From contig JARKPN010000038.1 in NCBI GenBank assembly GCA_029975275.1, positions 1-38,115 on the forward strand: a stretch of 38,115 nucleotides of DNA, written 5' to 3'. This stretch comes from Geobacteraceae bacterium. Its GTDB lineage: Bacteria; Desulfobacterota; Desulfuromonadia; Geobacterales; Geobacteraceae. Shown here one piece after another: positions 16,309-25,154 of the stretch (its first letter is position 1; each line of letters starts with the position of its first letter). The notes below the pieces were generated by a model that was not told where the DNA came from, made no database searches, and was given only the letters and a program-made list of their open reading frames with translations. Position numbers and translations under genes: made by a program.

Positions 16309-17234
16309 TACAATTCTCTCCAGTACAGAACCTTCGGCTGTGTGCTATCGAAACGGACTACCGCCTCCACGATCCGGACGGTGTCGCGGACCTGTGCCCG
16401 CGACTGAATCCGGAACACGGACCCTTTTACCGAGATCTTTCCCTGCAGCGCGATCCCGACGCTCTCAAGACCGGCGATCCCGGTAATTTCAGCGGGGCTC
16501 CTGATGGGGGTCTTACGCCGGTACTCCACGATGCGCGCCGCCAGGTCGTTGTTCATTCCCTCGTGGAGGACGGCCAGCAGCTCGGCCGGCGCCGCATTGA
16601 CGTTCACCTTGGAGAGGCCGCTCCCGGCCACGTCCGGATAGACCGTTATGAACGGATTCAGCTTCCTGAGGTTGGTCTCGTTGAAACCCGCCACCATCCT
16701 CAGCTCCTCGTACGATTCAAGGGGACCGTTCTTGGCGCTGTACGGGGTGGGCAGGGCACGGTAGAATCCGCTCTCGGCCCCTCCCGACCGCTGGGAGTCG
16801 TCCGCGTCTATCCAGTCCGCCACGGCGTCGCACAGGGCATACGGCAGCCCCAGCCGGTCCATGAGGCGTCGCGCCGTTGCGTAGTACTCCTCGTTGACGG
16901 TGCCGTTGGGAAAAACCAGGGAATTGATGTCCAGCTTGCCGCTTTCATCGCTGATGCCGACCGTCAGCGAACCTCGTTCATCCTCGATTGCCTGCGGAAC
17001 GGCCCACGGGTCCAGCGGCGAGGTGTAATCCTGGGTGTCCAGGGCAAGCCGGATCACCTTGACGGCACCGTCCACCCCTGAAGCCGCGATCAGGCTGGCC
17101 TGTTGGGCGTCGGCGAAACTGTGGCTCAGGGAAGTCTCGACAAAGACGTCCTGGATGAACTCCGTGGTCAGCGCCACAAGCAGGGCCGTCACCACCAGGG
17201 TTATGACCAGGGCAAAGCCCTGTTCCCCCTTCAC
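16308..17234 (-). CDS. gspK: Type II secretion minor pseudopilin GspK
   Basis: This is a 308-residue large minor pseudopilin that sits at the pseudopilus tip with GspI and GspJ. The GTG start at 17234 overlaps the gspJ stop as GTGA and places the prepilin signal K-G-E-Q-G-F-A-L-V-I-T-L-V-V right at the N-terminus. The open frame extends to 17387, but that part is inside gspJ and meaningless. The residue at mature +5 is Ile instead of Glu, which is normal for GspK. Further support is I-A-A-S-G-V-D-G-A-V-K, Y-A-L-C-D-A-V-A-D-W-I-D-A-D-D and V-N-V-N-A-A-P-A-E-L-L, all typical of the family. Confidence 0.93.
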   Translation of the reverse strand: MKGEQGFALVITLVVTALLVALTTEFIQDVFVETSLSHSFADAQQASLIAASGVDGAVKVIRLALDTQDYTSPLDPWAVPQAIEDERGSLTVGISDESGKLDINSLVFPNGTVNEEYYATARRLMDRLGLPYALCDAVADWIDADDSQRSGGAESGFYRALPTPYSAKNGPLESYEELRMVAGFNETNLRKLNPFITVYPDVAGSGLSKVNVNAAPAELLAVLHEGMNNDLAARIVEYRRKTPIRSPAEITGIAGLESVGIALQGKISVKGSVFRIQSRAQVRDTVRIVEAVVRFDSTQPKVLYWREL

Positions 17235-17887
17235 GGTTCCCTCATCCGCGGAACCACGATGGCGGTGAAGCCCGCCGGCTTCCCCTCCTGGTCCCCTTCC
17301 AGCTGCAGTGTAACGCGAACCGCCTTCGGCAGGGCTTCGTTCAGCCGGGTGTCCCAGCTCTTTACCCACGTCGAGCCGTCGTAGCATTCGACCAGAAAAC
17401 CTTCGATCCGTCCCGTGAAGGGATAGGGTCGGGTTTTTGCGTCCAGGTAGAGGTCGCGGCTCTCCCGGGAGAGGATGGGCCGATCCTCCTCGTCCCTGAC
17501 CGGCCGGTAGCGGACCACCATGGCATCCGATGACGGGACCGATCCGGACCGGGGGACGGTAAAGGCGGTGAAATCCAGGACGGATGCCGGACTGCCGAAC
17601 AGGTCGCGGTCCTCGACGATGAAATGCAGGCGGTCATTGTCTTTGGAGTAACAGGCTGACGACAGCTCCCTGCGCAACAGGTCAAGGACCATGCGCGCGT
17701 CCCGGAGCGGCTCGGTCCGCTCCCGGACGGTCTCGCTGCCGCGCACCACCGAAAAATAGGTCCCGTACAGGGCGCCGCTCAGGAGGGCGAGCAGTGCCAC
17801 GGCGATCAGGACCTCCAGGAGGGTGAAGCCCGCCTCACTTTTTCTGGACCAGGTATTGTTCAAGAGACAGCGTTCTCCCGCCTTCAT
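17231..17887 (-). CDS. gspJ: Type II secretion minor pseudopilin GspJ
   Basis: This is a 218-residue minor pseudopilin from ATG 17887, within the end of gspI. A TTG ten codons further in (with GGGAG upstream) is an equally reasonable start and gives a shorter leader. The prepilin cleavage region is S-E-A-G-F-T-L-L-E-V-L-I-A-V, with Glu at mature +5. The globular part includes R-D-A-R-M-V-L-D-L-L-R-R-E-L-S-S-A and R-L-H-F-I-V-E-D. It is expected in the GspI-J-K tip complex that primes pseudopilus assembly. Confidence 0.9.
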   Translation of the reverse strand: MKAGERCLLNNTWSRKSEAGFTLLEVLIAVALLALLSGALYGTYFSVVRGSETVRERTEPLRDARMVLDLLRRELSSACYSKDNDRLHFIVEDRDLFGSPASVLDFTAFTVPRSGSVPSSDAMVVRYRPVRDEEDRPILSRESRDLYLDAKTRPYPFTGRIEGFLVECYDGSTWVKSWDTRLNEALPKAVRVTLQLEGDQEGKPAGFTAIVVPRMREP

Positions 17888-18188
17888 CCCAGGTGACCGT
17901 GACGGTAAGGGTTTTGAAGAAGGCGACCGGCATCTCCCCGATCTCGGCCTTCCATGAGTAGCCAGGCCGCTCGGGGCCGAAGGTCCCCTCCATGGGCCGA
18001 TCCTTCGGCGCGTCATCCTGGTACGTCAGCTCCTCCAGTTTTGAGCGCGCCAGCAGCAGGGCCACCGTGTCCTCGTTGTCGCGCGCCGCCAGAGCAAGGT
18101 GATGGTTCACCGAGGAGATGACCGTCAGGACCACCCCGGCCAGGATGGCCAGGGCCACCATCACTTCCAGCAGGGTAAAGCCTCTCAC
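17835..18188 (-). CDS. gspI: Type II secretion minor pseudopilin GspI
   Basis: This is a 117-residue minor pseudopilin with a very short leader. The GTG start at 18188 overlaps the stop of gspH as GTGA and is followed at once by R-G-F-T-L-L-E-V-M-V-A-L-A-I-L, so only two residues precede the cleavage site. The body has L-A-R-S-K-L-E-E-L-T and the C-terminal strand W-D-E-G-G-R-T-L-S-L-E-Q-Y. Its size is usual for GspI. The 53-bp overlap with gspJ (ATG 17887 to 17835) suggests coupled translation. Confidence 0.92.
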   Translation of the reverse strand: MRGFTLLEVMVALAILAGVVLTVISSVNHHLALAARDNEDTVALLLARSKLEELTYQDDAPKDRPMEGTFGPERPGYSWKAEIGEMPVAFFKTLTVTVTWDEGGRTLSLEQYLVQKK

Positions 18189-18793
18189 CGGACCGTCTCC
18201 CTCTCTCCCCCCGGCGCCTTTTCCCCCTCGTCATCCCCTGGAAGGGTACCCTCCTGGTACCCCTCCAGGACCGAGACCCTGCCGCTGCCGGGATAGAGCG
18301 CCACGGTATAGTAGACCGGCTTCTCCCCGGACTTCAGGTGGATGACCGTAAATTCCTCGGCGCCGAGGGGAGTGAAGTTCAGGACCGCCTCGCCGCCCGC
18401 CGACACGGTGCCGAGCCTGGAGGTCACCACGTCGGCGACCTCTACCCCTTCCCTGAGGGAGAGACGTTTCAGCATTGCGTCGGTTACGGCTACCTCGTCC
18501 CCATCCTGGATGACCCTGGTGACCGTCATGTCCCGGTCGATGAGGCTGATGCGCAGCCGGTAGCGGTTCTTGTCGGCAATCGCCAGGTTTCCCAGGTAAC
18601 GGAGGGTGGCGGCCAGGGTCCGGGCCGAGGTCCTGAGGTCCCTCTCGCTGGCGATGGGGAGGCGCGGGATGACCAGCAGCGCCACCACCGACAGGATGAC
18701 GATCACCACCGTCAGCTCGATGAGGGTGAACCCGGCCCGGCCGGAACCGTATTTCCCACCGGGCAGAAAGCGTATTTTCGGCGAATCTGCCAT
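18185..18793 (-). CDS. gspH: Type II secretion minor pseudopilin GspH
   Basis: This is a 202-residue minor pseudopilin from ATG 18793; an in-frame ATG at 18820 is possible, and neither start has a strong ribosome site. The prepilin motif is R-A-G-F-T-L-I-E-L-T-V-V-I-V-I-L with Glu at mature +5, and the long leader (about 20 residues) is acceptable for this class. The globular domain contains L-A-A-T-L-R-Y-L-G-N-L-A-I and a C-terminal extension rich in Gly, Glu and Lys. There is a 110-nt gap to gspG, the largest between the pseudopilin genes. Confidence 0.88.
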   Translation of the reverse strand: MADSPKIRFLPGGKYGSGRAGFTLIELTVVIVILSVVALLVIPRLPIASERDLRTSARTLAATLRYLGNLAIADKNRYRLRISLIDRDMTVTRVIQDGDEVAVTDAMLKRLSLREGVEVADVVTSRLGTVSAGGEAVLNFTPLGAEEFTVIHLKSGEKPVYYTVALYPGSGRVSVLEGYQEGTLPGDDEGEKAPGGERETVR

Positions 18794-18903
18794 CGTAAAC
18801 CCGGAATCCCCTGGAACCATGAGGTGCGCCGGAGCAGGCGGAAAGCTGTTTGCACCGGCAGTCTTCAACGCTCAACCTTCCAGCCCGAATACCTCAAGCC
18901 GCA

Positions 18904-19350
18904 CTACTGCATGTTCCAGCTCTCGATATCGGCCGCCTTCTTCCCCTCCCCTCCCCTGGCGCCGTCAGGGCCGAAGGAGTAGAGGTCGTAGTCACCGTGC
19001 TCTCCGGGTGAGAGGTAGATATAGTCGTTGCCCCAGGGGTCCGTGGGTATGTTCTTGCTCTCCAGGTAACCCCCTTCCCGGTACTTCTTCGGCGTCGGCG
19101 GCGTGGCCGGCATGGTCAACAGGGCCTGCAGCCCCTGCTCGGTGGTCGGATAATCGCCGTTGTCGAGCTTGTACATCTTCAGCGCCGTCTCCAGGTTACG
19201 TATCTGCACCTGGGCGTCGGTTATCTTGGCGTCGTCGGAGTGGCCCACGATCTTCGGGACCACCAGAATCGCCAGCATGCTGAGGATGGCGATGACGACC
19301 ATCAGTTCGATCAGGGTGAAGCCTTTTTCACCATTGCGGAATCTTCTCAT
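18904..19350 (-). CDS. gspG: Type II secretion major pseudopilin GspG
   Basis: This is a 148-residue major subunit of the pseudopilus. ATG 19350 is preferred because GGAGG lies 6 nt upstream; the Met at 19362 would overlap that site. The leader [10 protein letters not shown] is followed by [13 protein letters not shown]. The mature part shows the family signature [18 protein letters not shown], then D-P-W-G-N-D-Y and S-F-G-P-D-G, which form the calcium-binding C-terminal loop of GspG. Processing would need a prepilin peptidase encoded elsewhere. Confidence 0.98.
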   Translation of the reverse strand: MRRFRNGEKGFTLIELMVVIAILSMLAILVVPKIVGHSDDAKITDAQVQIRNLETALKMYKLDNGDYPTTEQGLQALLTMPATPPTPKKYREGGYLESKNIPTDPWGNDYIYLSPGEHGDYDLYSFGPDGARGGEGKKAADIESWNMQ

Positions 19351-19368
19351 ATAGTCCTCCATAAAATA

Positions 19369-20580
19369 TTACCTTACCAGTTGATTCAACTGGAAGATCG
19401 GCAGGAGCACCGCCACCACCACGGTCCCGACCGCGACCCCCATGGCCAGCACCAGCATCGGCTCCAGCAGTGCCATGAACCGGGTGACCGCCGTAACGAA
19501 TTCCTTCTCGAAGGCCGCGCCCGCCTTGGCCAGCATCTCCTCCAGGGTCCCCCCCCGCTCGCCGACCGCAACCATGTGCACCAGCATCGGGGGGAAGAGC
19601 TCGGGGTCGCGCAGCGACGACGACAGGCTCCCCCCTTCGGCCAGCTCCAGCCGGGCGCCGGCCAGGGCGGTGCGGTAGCGCCGGTTCACCACCACTTCCC
19701 CGGTGATCTCCAACGCCCGAATCACCGGCACGCCGCTGGCCATGAGCAGTCCCAGGATCCTGGCAAAGCGCGAGAGTACCAGTTTGGACGTCAGGGGGCC
19801 GATGAGCGGCAGCCTGAGCAGCCAGGTATCCCGCCTGAAACGGACCGTCTCGCGCCTGATGAGCTTCCGATAACCGTACACCGCGGCAGCCCCCGCCGCC
19901 AGGAGAACGGGCCAGCCGGTGCGCAGCAGGGTGCTGGTCTTGATGAGCAGGACCGTGATGAGCGGCAGCGCGGCCTTGTTCTGTTCGAAGATCACCACTA
20001 TCTTGGGGATGACGAATGCCAGGAGGAACAGCATGATTCCCGATCCCACCAGCACCATGAGCGCCGGGTAGGCCAGGGACGAGATGATCCTGCTCCTGAC
20101 CGCCTCCTGGTCTTCGAGGAAGTCCGCGAGACGGTCCAGGATCACCTCCAGGGCACCGCTCGCCTCGCCGGCCGCCACCATGCTCACGTAGCTCTCGCTG
20201 AACACGGCCGGCTCCCCGGCCAGGGCACGGGCAAGGTTGGAGCCCTCGGCAAGCCTGGTGCGGACCCGGTACAGGATCTCCTTCAGCTCGCCGGGGGCCT
20301 CCTGCTGGTGCAGGGTGGTGATGGCCTCGAACACCGGCACCGAGGAGCCGAGCAGCGTGGAGAGTCGCCTGGTCATGAGGGCCAGGTCCGGGAGGGAAAC
20401 CCGTTTGCGCCGGAACACTCCCACCCTTCCCCCGGTGGAGCCGTTGGCCTCAGTCAGCTCCTTCGGATAGAGCCCCTCCCTTTTGAGCAGTTGCCGGGCG
20501 TCCTGGAGGCTGTCCGCCTCGACGCTGCCGGAGGCCGCGGAACCGTCGCCCCTGAATGCGCTATAGCGGAAGGTCGGCAT
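19369..20580 (-). CDS. gspF: Type II secretion inner-membrane protein GspF
   Basis: This is a 403-residue polytopic platform protein with two repeated cytoplasmic helical domains and three membrane spans. It starts M-P-T-F-R-Y-S-A-F, has F-R-R-K-R-V-S-L-P-D-L-A-L-M-T-R-R-L, and ends with the typical L-P-I-F-Q-L-N-Q-L-V-R. The ATG follows AGGAGG and lies inside the last codons of gspE (20-bp overlap). It couples GspE ATPase action to pseudopilin addition. Confidence 0.97.
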   Translation of the reverse strand: MPTFRYSAFRGDGSAASGSVEADSLQDARQLLKREGLYPKELTEANGSTGGRVGVFRRKRVSLPDLALMTRRLSTLLGSSVPVFEAITTLHQQEAPGELKEILYRVRTRLAEGSNLARALAGEPAVFSESYVSMVAAGEASGALEVILDRLADFLEDQEAVRSRIISSLAYPALMVLVGSGIMLFLLAFVIPKIVVIFEQNKAALPLITVLLIKTSTLLRTGWPVLLAAGAAAVYGYRKLIRRETVRFRRDTWLLRLPLIGPLTSKLVLSRFARILGLLMASGVPVIRALEITGEVVVNRRYRTALAGARLELAEGGSLSSSLRDPELFPPMLVHMVAVGERGGTLEEMLAKAGAAFEKEFVTAVTRFMALLEPMLVLAMGVAVGTVVVAVLLPIFQLNQLVR

Positions 20581-22123
20581 AGTCCTCCTGGGTCACCCGC
20601 ATGACCTCCTCGATGGTGGTGATCCCGGCGGCCACCTTGGCCAGGCCGTCTTCCCGCAGGGCCTTCATCCCGCGGCCGACGGCGTACTCCTTGATCTCCC
20701 CGGCCGGGGCGCGCCGGATGATCATGGAACAGACCTCGGGATCGATCAGCAGGAGCTCGTAGATGCCGGTGCGCCCCAGGGTCCCCAGGCCGAAACAGGC
20801 GTCGCACCCCCTGCCGCGGTAGATGACCGGCGGCAGGGTGATGCCGGGGTATTCCCGGTCGGCCGCGTACTCCTCCCGGCAGTGGGGACAGATGACCCTG
20901 ACCAGCCGCTGGGCCAGCACGGCCGAGAGGGAGGAGGCCACCAGGAACGGCTCGATACCCATGTCTATCAGGCGGGTGACCGCGGTGGGCGAATCGTTGG
21001 TGTGGAGGGTGGAGAGCACCAGGTGGCCGGTAAGGCTCGCCTGGATGGCTATTTCGGCGGTCTCGGCGTCCCGTATCTCGCCGACCATGATGATGTCCGG
21101 GTCCTGGCGGAGGATGGAGCGGAGCCCGCTGGCAAAGGTCAGCTCGATCTTGGGGTTCACCTGTATCTGGCCGATCCCTTTGAGCTGGTACTCGATGGGG
21201 TCCTCGATGGTGATGATGTTCTTTTCCGGGGAATTGAGCCGGTTGAGCGCGGCATAGAGGGTGGTGGACTTGCCGCTGCCGGTGGGGCCGGTGACCAGGA
21301 TGATGCCGTTGCTGCGGCCCAGCAGCCGCTCCATGGCCCTGACGCCGGTCGTTGAGAGCCCCATGTCCTCCAGGGTGATGAGCCCCTTCTTCTTGTCCAG
21401 CAGGCGGAGCACCACCCGTTCGCCGAAAAAGGTCGGGATGATGGAGACGCGGATGTCCACGTCCCGTCCGGCCACGATGACCCGGATGCGGCCGTCCTGG
21501 GGGAGCCGTTTTTCGGCGATGTTGAGCCCGGCCATGATCTTGACGCGGGAGATGATGGCCTCCTGGACCACCTTGGGCGGGGTGAGCATCTTGTAGAGGA
21601 TCCCGTCGATCCTGAAGCGCACCTCCACCTCCCGCTCGTAGGGCTCTATGTGGATATCGCTGGCCCGCTCCTTGACCGCCTGGAACAGGATCGAGTTGAG
21701 CAGCCTGATGACCGGGGCCTCGTCGGTCAGGTCCAGCAGGTCCCGCGGCTCGTTCAGCTCCGTGGCGATCTTGGAGAGGTCCTCCCCTTCCAGTTCCTCC
21801 ACCACCTCCTGGGCCGAGCCGCCTACCCTCGAATAGAGGTGATTGACCGCCTCAAGGGCCGCCTGGGGAGTGGTCAGCGCCAGATCCACCGGCAGGCCGA
21901 ACAGGCCGCGGACCTCGTCCAGGGCCGGGAGGTTGGCCGGGTCTCCGGCGGCCACCAGCAGCCTGCCGTCCCGCTCCTTCAGCGGGAGTATCAGGTTGGC
22001 GCGGGCGAATGCCAGGGGGAACCGTTCCAGCAGGGCCGTGTCCACTGCCGAGTCGTCGATCTTCTCGTAAAACGGCAGGCCGAGCCTGGCGGCAAGCGCT
22101 TCCATATCCGCGGCCGAGGTCAT
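20561..22123 (-). CDS. gspE: Type II secretion ATPase GspE
   Basis: This is a 520-residue cytoplasmic hexameric ATPase that powers the pseudopilus. The N-terminal domain is followed by R-A-S-D-I-H-I-E-P and R-F-R-I-D-G. The Walker A motif G-P-T-G-S-G-K-S-T lies at about residues 279-287, and the Asp box and Walker B stretch D-P-D-I-I-M-V-G-E-I-R-D-A-E-T follow. His-box H-L-V-L-S-T-L-H-T-N-D is present. A tetracysteine zinc site (C-P-H-C and C-D-A-C) is intact. Start overlaps the gspD stop as ATGA; AAAGGAA precedes it. Confidence 0.98.
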   Translation of the reverse strand: MTSAADMEALAARLGLPFYEKIDDSAVDTALLERFPLAFARANLILPLKERDGRLLVAAGDPANLPALDEVRGLFGLPVDLALTTPQAALEAVNHLYSRVGGSAQEVVEELEGEDLSKIATELNEPRDLLDLTDEAPVIRLLNSILFQAVKERASDIHIEPYEREVEVRFRIDGILYKMLTPPKVVQEAIISRVKIMAGLNIAEKRLPQDGRIRVIVAGRDVDIRVSIIPTFFGERVVLRLLDKKKGLITLEDMGLSTTGVRAMERLLGRSNGIILVTGPTGSGKSTTLYAALNRLNSPEKNIITIEDPIEYQLKGIGQIQVNPKIELTFASGLRSILRQDPDIIMVGEIRDAETAEIAIQASLTGHLVLSTLHTNDSPTAVTRLIDMGIEPFLVASSLSAVLAQRLVRVICPHCREEYAADREYPGITLPPVIYRGRGCDACFGLGTLGRTGIYELLLIDPEVCSMIIRRAPAGEIKEYAVGRGMKALREDGLAKVAAGITTIEEVMRVTQEDYADLPL

Positions 22124-24024
22124 GGGGTTCCTTTCAGTTCCTTGTCGAGGTCTATGGTCCGCTCGGACGACACCGCTCCCTGGAACCGGTCCTTCTGCTG
22201 CCTGGACACGGCCGCCATGTCCGCGGCGTCCCTGATGATCCTCGGGGTCAGCATGATCATCAGGTTGGTCTTGGTGCGCTGGGTCGACTTGGTCTTGAAC
22301 AGGTAGCCGAGCAGCGGGATGTCCCCCAGGAAGGGGATCTTGTTGATGTTGTCCTCGTCGCGGGTCTGGATGAGCCCGCCGATGACCACGGAGTCGGTGT
22401 TCTTGACAACCACCGAGGTCTTGGCGGAGCGCTTGGTGGTGACCAGGTCGGTGGCCTGCCCCTTGTTGGCTTTCACCGCGGAGATCTCCTGGTAGATGTC
22501 CAGTTTGATGTACTCCCCTTCCGTGATCTGCGGGGTTATCTTGAGCGTGATGCCGGTGTCCTTCCGCTCGATGGACTGCTGGGAAAGCCCGGTGGAGGAG
22601 AGGTTGGTCTGGGTCAGGAAGGGAACGTTCTCACCCACGAAGATCTCGGCCTCCTTGTTGTCGGAGGTCATGATGTTGGGGGTGGAAAGGACGTTGATGG
22701 CGCCGTTCTGGTCCAGGAGCTTCAGTACGGCGGAGAAATTGACGTTGTTGGCCAGCCCCTCCAGGATCTTGACCACCGCCTGCTGCTGGGCATTGGCGGC
22801 ACCAAGGAAGTTGAACGGATCGAGAAAACCGGCCGCGGCGATGGTGCCGTCGCTCCCGGCCCCCCCCACCCCCAGCTGGGTGCCGATCTCGCGCAGCTTG
22901 TCGATGGAGACCTCGGCCACCAGCGCCTGGACGAACACCTGGCGCCGCCTCCGGTCCAGCTTCTGGATGACCTGGAGCAGGTTCTGGTAGTCGGTGGGCG
23001 CCGCCATGATCACCAGGGAGTTGGTCGCCTTGTCGGCGGTTATGCTGACCTTGGCCCCCTCGAAGGCGGACTGCTGCAGCGGCGTCCCGGTCGCCTGGGT
23101 GCCGGTGGAGGTGGTCCCCTTGATCATCCCCTCCAGGACCTTGGAGACCTCGGTGGCATCGGCGTTCTCCAGGTAGTAGACGTTAATCTTGCTGCTGGAG
23201 GATGGAGGCGGAACGTCGACCAGGGCGATGAGCTTCTTGATGTCGGCCTTGTCCTTGTCGGTGCCGAAGATGATCACGGCGTTGAGGCGGGTGTCGGGCA
23301 CCAGCAGGCCGCCGAGCCCGGTGGACTTGCCCTGGGAGGAGCCTGCCTGCGTCCCGGGCCTGGCGGTCGACCGGTCCCTGCCGAAGAGCCATTCCCTGAC
23401 CACGTCCGCCACGTTGTCGGCGGCCGCATGCTTGAGGAACACCAGTTCCGCCCCGTCGCGGTGCATGTCGCCGTCGATGGCCTTGACGATATCGTGAACC
23501 TTGTGGATATTGAGGGCCGAATCGACCACCAGCAGCATGTTGGCCGGCCCGAACGAGGCCACGTAACCGTCCTTGGAGACCACCGGCTGCAGAAAGGAGG
23601 CCGCCTCCTGGGCGGGGATGCGGTCAAGCGGGATGACCCGGGCCACGTAGGACTCGTTGATGGGCCCCTTTTCCGAGCCGGTGAACAGCCTCATCCCTTC
23701 CTGTTTGGCCACACTGGTGGGGACGATCTTGTAGACCCTGCCGGCCTGCACCACCGTGAAGCCCTTCAGCTCCAGGACCGAGGTGAAGACGTTGAACGCC
23801 TCCTCCACCGAGAGCTTGGACGGTGAAAATATCGATATCTTCCCCTTCACCCGGTCGTCCATGATGAAGTTCCTGCCGGTCAGGTCGCTGATGAACTTGA
23901 CCATGGTCGAGATATCGACGTCGCTGAAATTCAGCACGATCCCCTTTCCATAGCCCGGGCACGGCATCAGGAACAGGGACACGAGGCATACCGTTACCAC
24001 CGAGGTGAGAATTCTCTTCTTCAA
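22120..24024 (-). CDS. gspD: Type II secretion outer-membrane secretin GspD
   Basis: This is a 634-residue secretin forming the outer-membrane channel. I place the start at a TTG (24024) because GGAGG lies 7 nt upstream and the resulting N-terminus (K-K-R-I-L plus a hydrophobic core to G-Y-G-K-G) is a clean signal peptide. The frame stays open to 24096 without a ribosome site. N0/N1 domains start with L-N-F-S-D-V-D-I-S-T-M-V and G-R-N-F-I-M-D-D-R-V-K-G-K. The secretin core has V-P-F-L-T-Q, T-G-I-T-L-K-I-T-P-Q-I and V-V-I-G-G-L-I-Q-T-R, then P-L-L-G-Y-L-F-K. There is no obvious C-terminal pilotin-binding S domain. Confidence 0.95.
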   Translation of the reverse strand: MKKRILTSVVTVCLVSLFLMPCPGYGKGIVLNFSDVDISTMVKFISDLTGRNFIMDDRVKGKISIFSPSKLSVEEAFNVFTSVLELKGFTVVQAGRVYKIVPTSVAKQEGMRLFTGSEKGPINESYVARVIPLDRIPAQEAASFLQPVVSKDGYVASFGPANMLLVVDSALNIHKVHDIVKAIDGDMHRDGAELVFLKHAAADNVADVVREWLFGRDRSTARPGTQAGSSQGKSTGLGGLLVPDTRLNAVIIFGTDKDKADIKKLIALVDVPPPSSSSKINVYYLENADATEVSKVLEGMIKGTTSTGTQATGTPLQQSAFEGAKVSITADKATNSLVIMAAPTDYQNLLQVIQKLDRRRRQVFVQALVAEVSIDKLREIGTQLGVGGAGSDGTIAAAGFLDPFNFLGAANAQQQAVVKILEGLANNVNFSAVLKLLDQNGAINVLSTPNIMTSDNKEAEIFVGENVPFLTQTNLSSTGLSQQSIERKDTGITLKITPQITEGEYIKLDIYQEISAVKANKGQATDLVTTKRSAKTSVVVKNTDSVVIGGLIQTRDEDNINKIPFLGDIPLLGYLFKTKSTQRTKTNLMIMLTPRIIRDAADMAAVSRQQKDRFQGAVSSERTIDLDKELKGTP

Positions 24025-24092
24025 GGATAACCTCCAACGGATTTCACAAGACCGGCGCTCAAGCCCGGCATACGGTCCCGGCGGACATCGTC

Positions 24093-24947
24093 TCACCGTA
24101 TTTCATAATTCAGGGTGACCGGCCGGCCGTCACGGATCAGATCGAGCTTGATACGGTTCTGGCCCTTGAGGGCGATGAAGGACTGCATCGCCTTGTCGGG
24201 CGAATCCAGATTGATCTCGTTGATCCGGAGCAGCGTATCGCCATTCTTCAGGCCCACCATGCCGAACACGCCCGCCGGCTTGACCTCCGAAAGGTTGAAC
24301 CCCTCCACCTTGCCGTCCTTGGCATTGGGGAGGAGCCGGGCATCGGTCATTGCCTGGCCGATATTGTCAAGGGCCGCCGCGAGCGCCCGCTGGTCCACCA
24401 CATAGGAGCCGGGGGCGACCTGGCTGGCAAGCCCTCCCTGCAGTTTCCCCTGCGGCCCGGTCTCGGACCCGCCGGGCACCGCGGTGGGTGTCAGGAGCTT
24501 CACGGTCGAGCCGTTACTCCGGATCTCCACCCCTTCCTTGCGGACGGACAGGAGGGTGCCCATATCGAACACCCTGTCGCCGAGCCTGAAGACCTTCTCT
24601 TCATGGGTGCTCTGGCGCTGGATCAGTGCGAAGGTTTCCCGGTAGGAGCCGATTGCCGTGCCGAGCAGCACCAGGTCACCCGGTGAGGTGGCGGCAGGCC
24701 CCTGGGTCGCGACGACCGGGACGAGCTTCCCCTGGGTTGCCTTGCCGAACAGCCCCTTTTCGAGGATTGGGGAAAAAGAGGAGAGGTCGTCCCTGCGGGC
24801 CGTTTCCGCCGGTGGTGTCTCCTTGCCGGGTGAGACGGGAAAGGTCCTGGAAAGCCGGTAGGCAATGCCATCGGAGGCTATCATGGCTAAGAGCACCAGG
24901 AGGAGAACGGAGATTCCGATATTCAGGGCCACTATTTTCTTATCCAT
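24093..24947 (-). CDS. gspC: Type II secretion protein GspC (PDZ type)
   Basis: This is a 284-residue bitopic inner-membrane protein that connects platform and secretin. The start at ATG 24947 follows AGGAAC. One membrane span (A-L-N-I-G-I-S-V-L-L-L-V-L-L-A-M-I) is near the N-terminus, then a linker, the homology-region domain (L-V-L-L-G-T-A-I-G-S, A-L-I-Q), and a C-terminal PDZ-like domain with F-G-M-V-G-L-K-N-G-D-T-L-L-R-I-N. It is the first gene of the operon, 68 nt ahead of gspD. Confidence 0.93.
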   Translation of the reverse strand: MDKKIVALNIGISVLLLVLLAMIASDGIAYRLSRTFPVSPGKETPPAETARRDDLSSFSPILEKGLFGKATQGKLVPVVATQGPAATSPGDLVLLGTAIGSYRETFALIQRQSTHEEKVFRLGDRVFDMGTLLSVRKEGVEIRSNGSTVKLLTPTAVPGGSETGPQGKLQGGLASQVAPGSYVVDQRALAAALDNIGQAMTDARLLPNAKDGKVEGFNLSEVKPAGVFGMVGLKNGDTLLRINEINLDSPDKAMQSFIALKGQNRIKLDLIRDGRPVTLNYEIR

Positions 24948-24981
24948 GAAATACCCGGTTCCTGGAGCGGAAATAAAGGTA

Positions 24982-25010
24982 ACTATAATCAAAAAAAAAA
25001 GGTGAGGCAA
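24982..25010 (-). promoter_or_regulatory. Sigma70-like promoter of the gsp operon
   Basis: On the minus strand TTGCCT (25010-25005) and TATAGT (24987-24982) are separated by exactly 17 nt, which include a run of ten T. The -10 matches five of six consensus positions and the -35 four of six. Transcription would start about 28 nt before the gspC ATG. Confidence 0.6.
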
Positions 25011-25154
25011 GGAAAAACGGGACTTGTTCCGGGTCCTTACGGGCCTTGCGAAGAAGGTTTGCTATTACCGGGAATCGTGCTACCATGTTCCACCTCTGTC
25101 AACTCGTCTGTCCTTTTTTACATTAAAAACGGCTTTCGGATTAGTTATAACCCT

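Noticed and set aside
16308-17234. Missing Glu at mature position +5 of GspK as a defect
   Set aside because: GspK proteins normally lack this Glu, so it is not an anomaly.
19240-23826. Two long plus-strand frames (19240-20604, 22009-23826) opposite gspD-gspG
   Set aside because: They are antisense to well-identified secretion genes and lack any recognisable motif.
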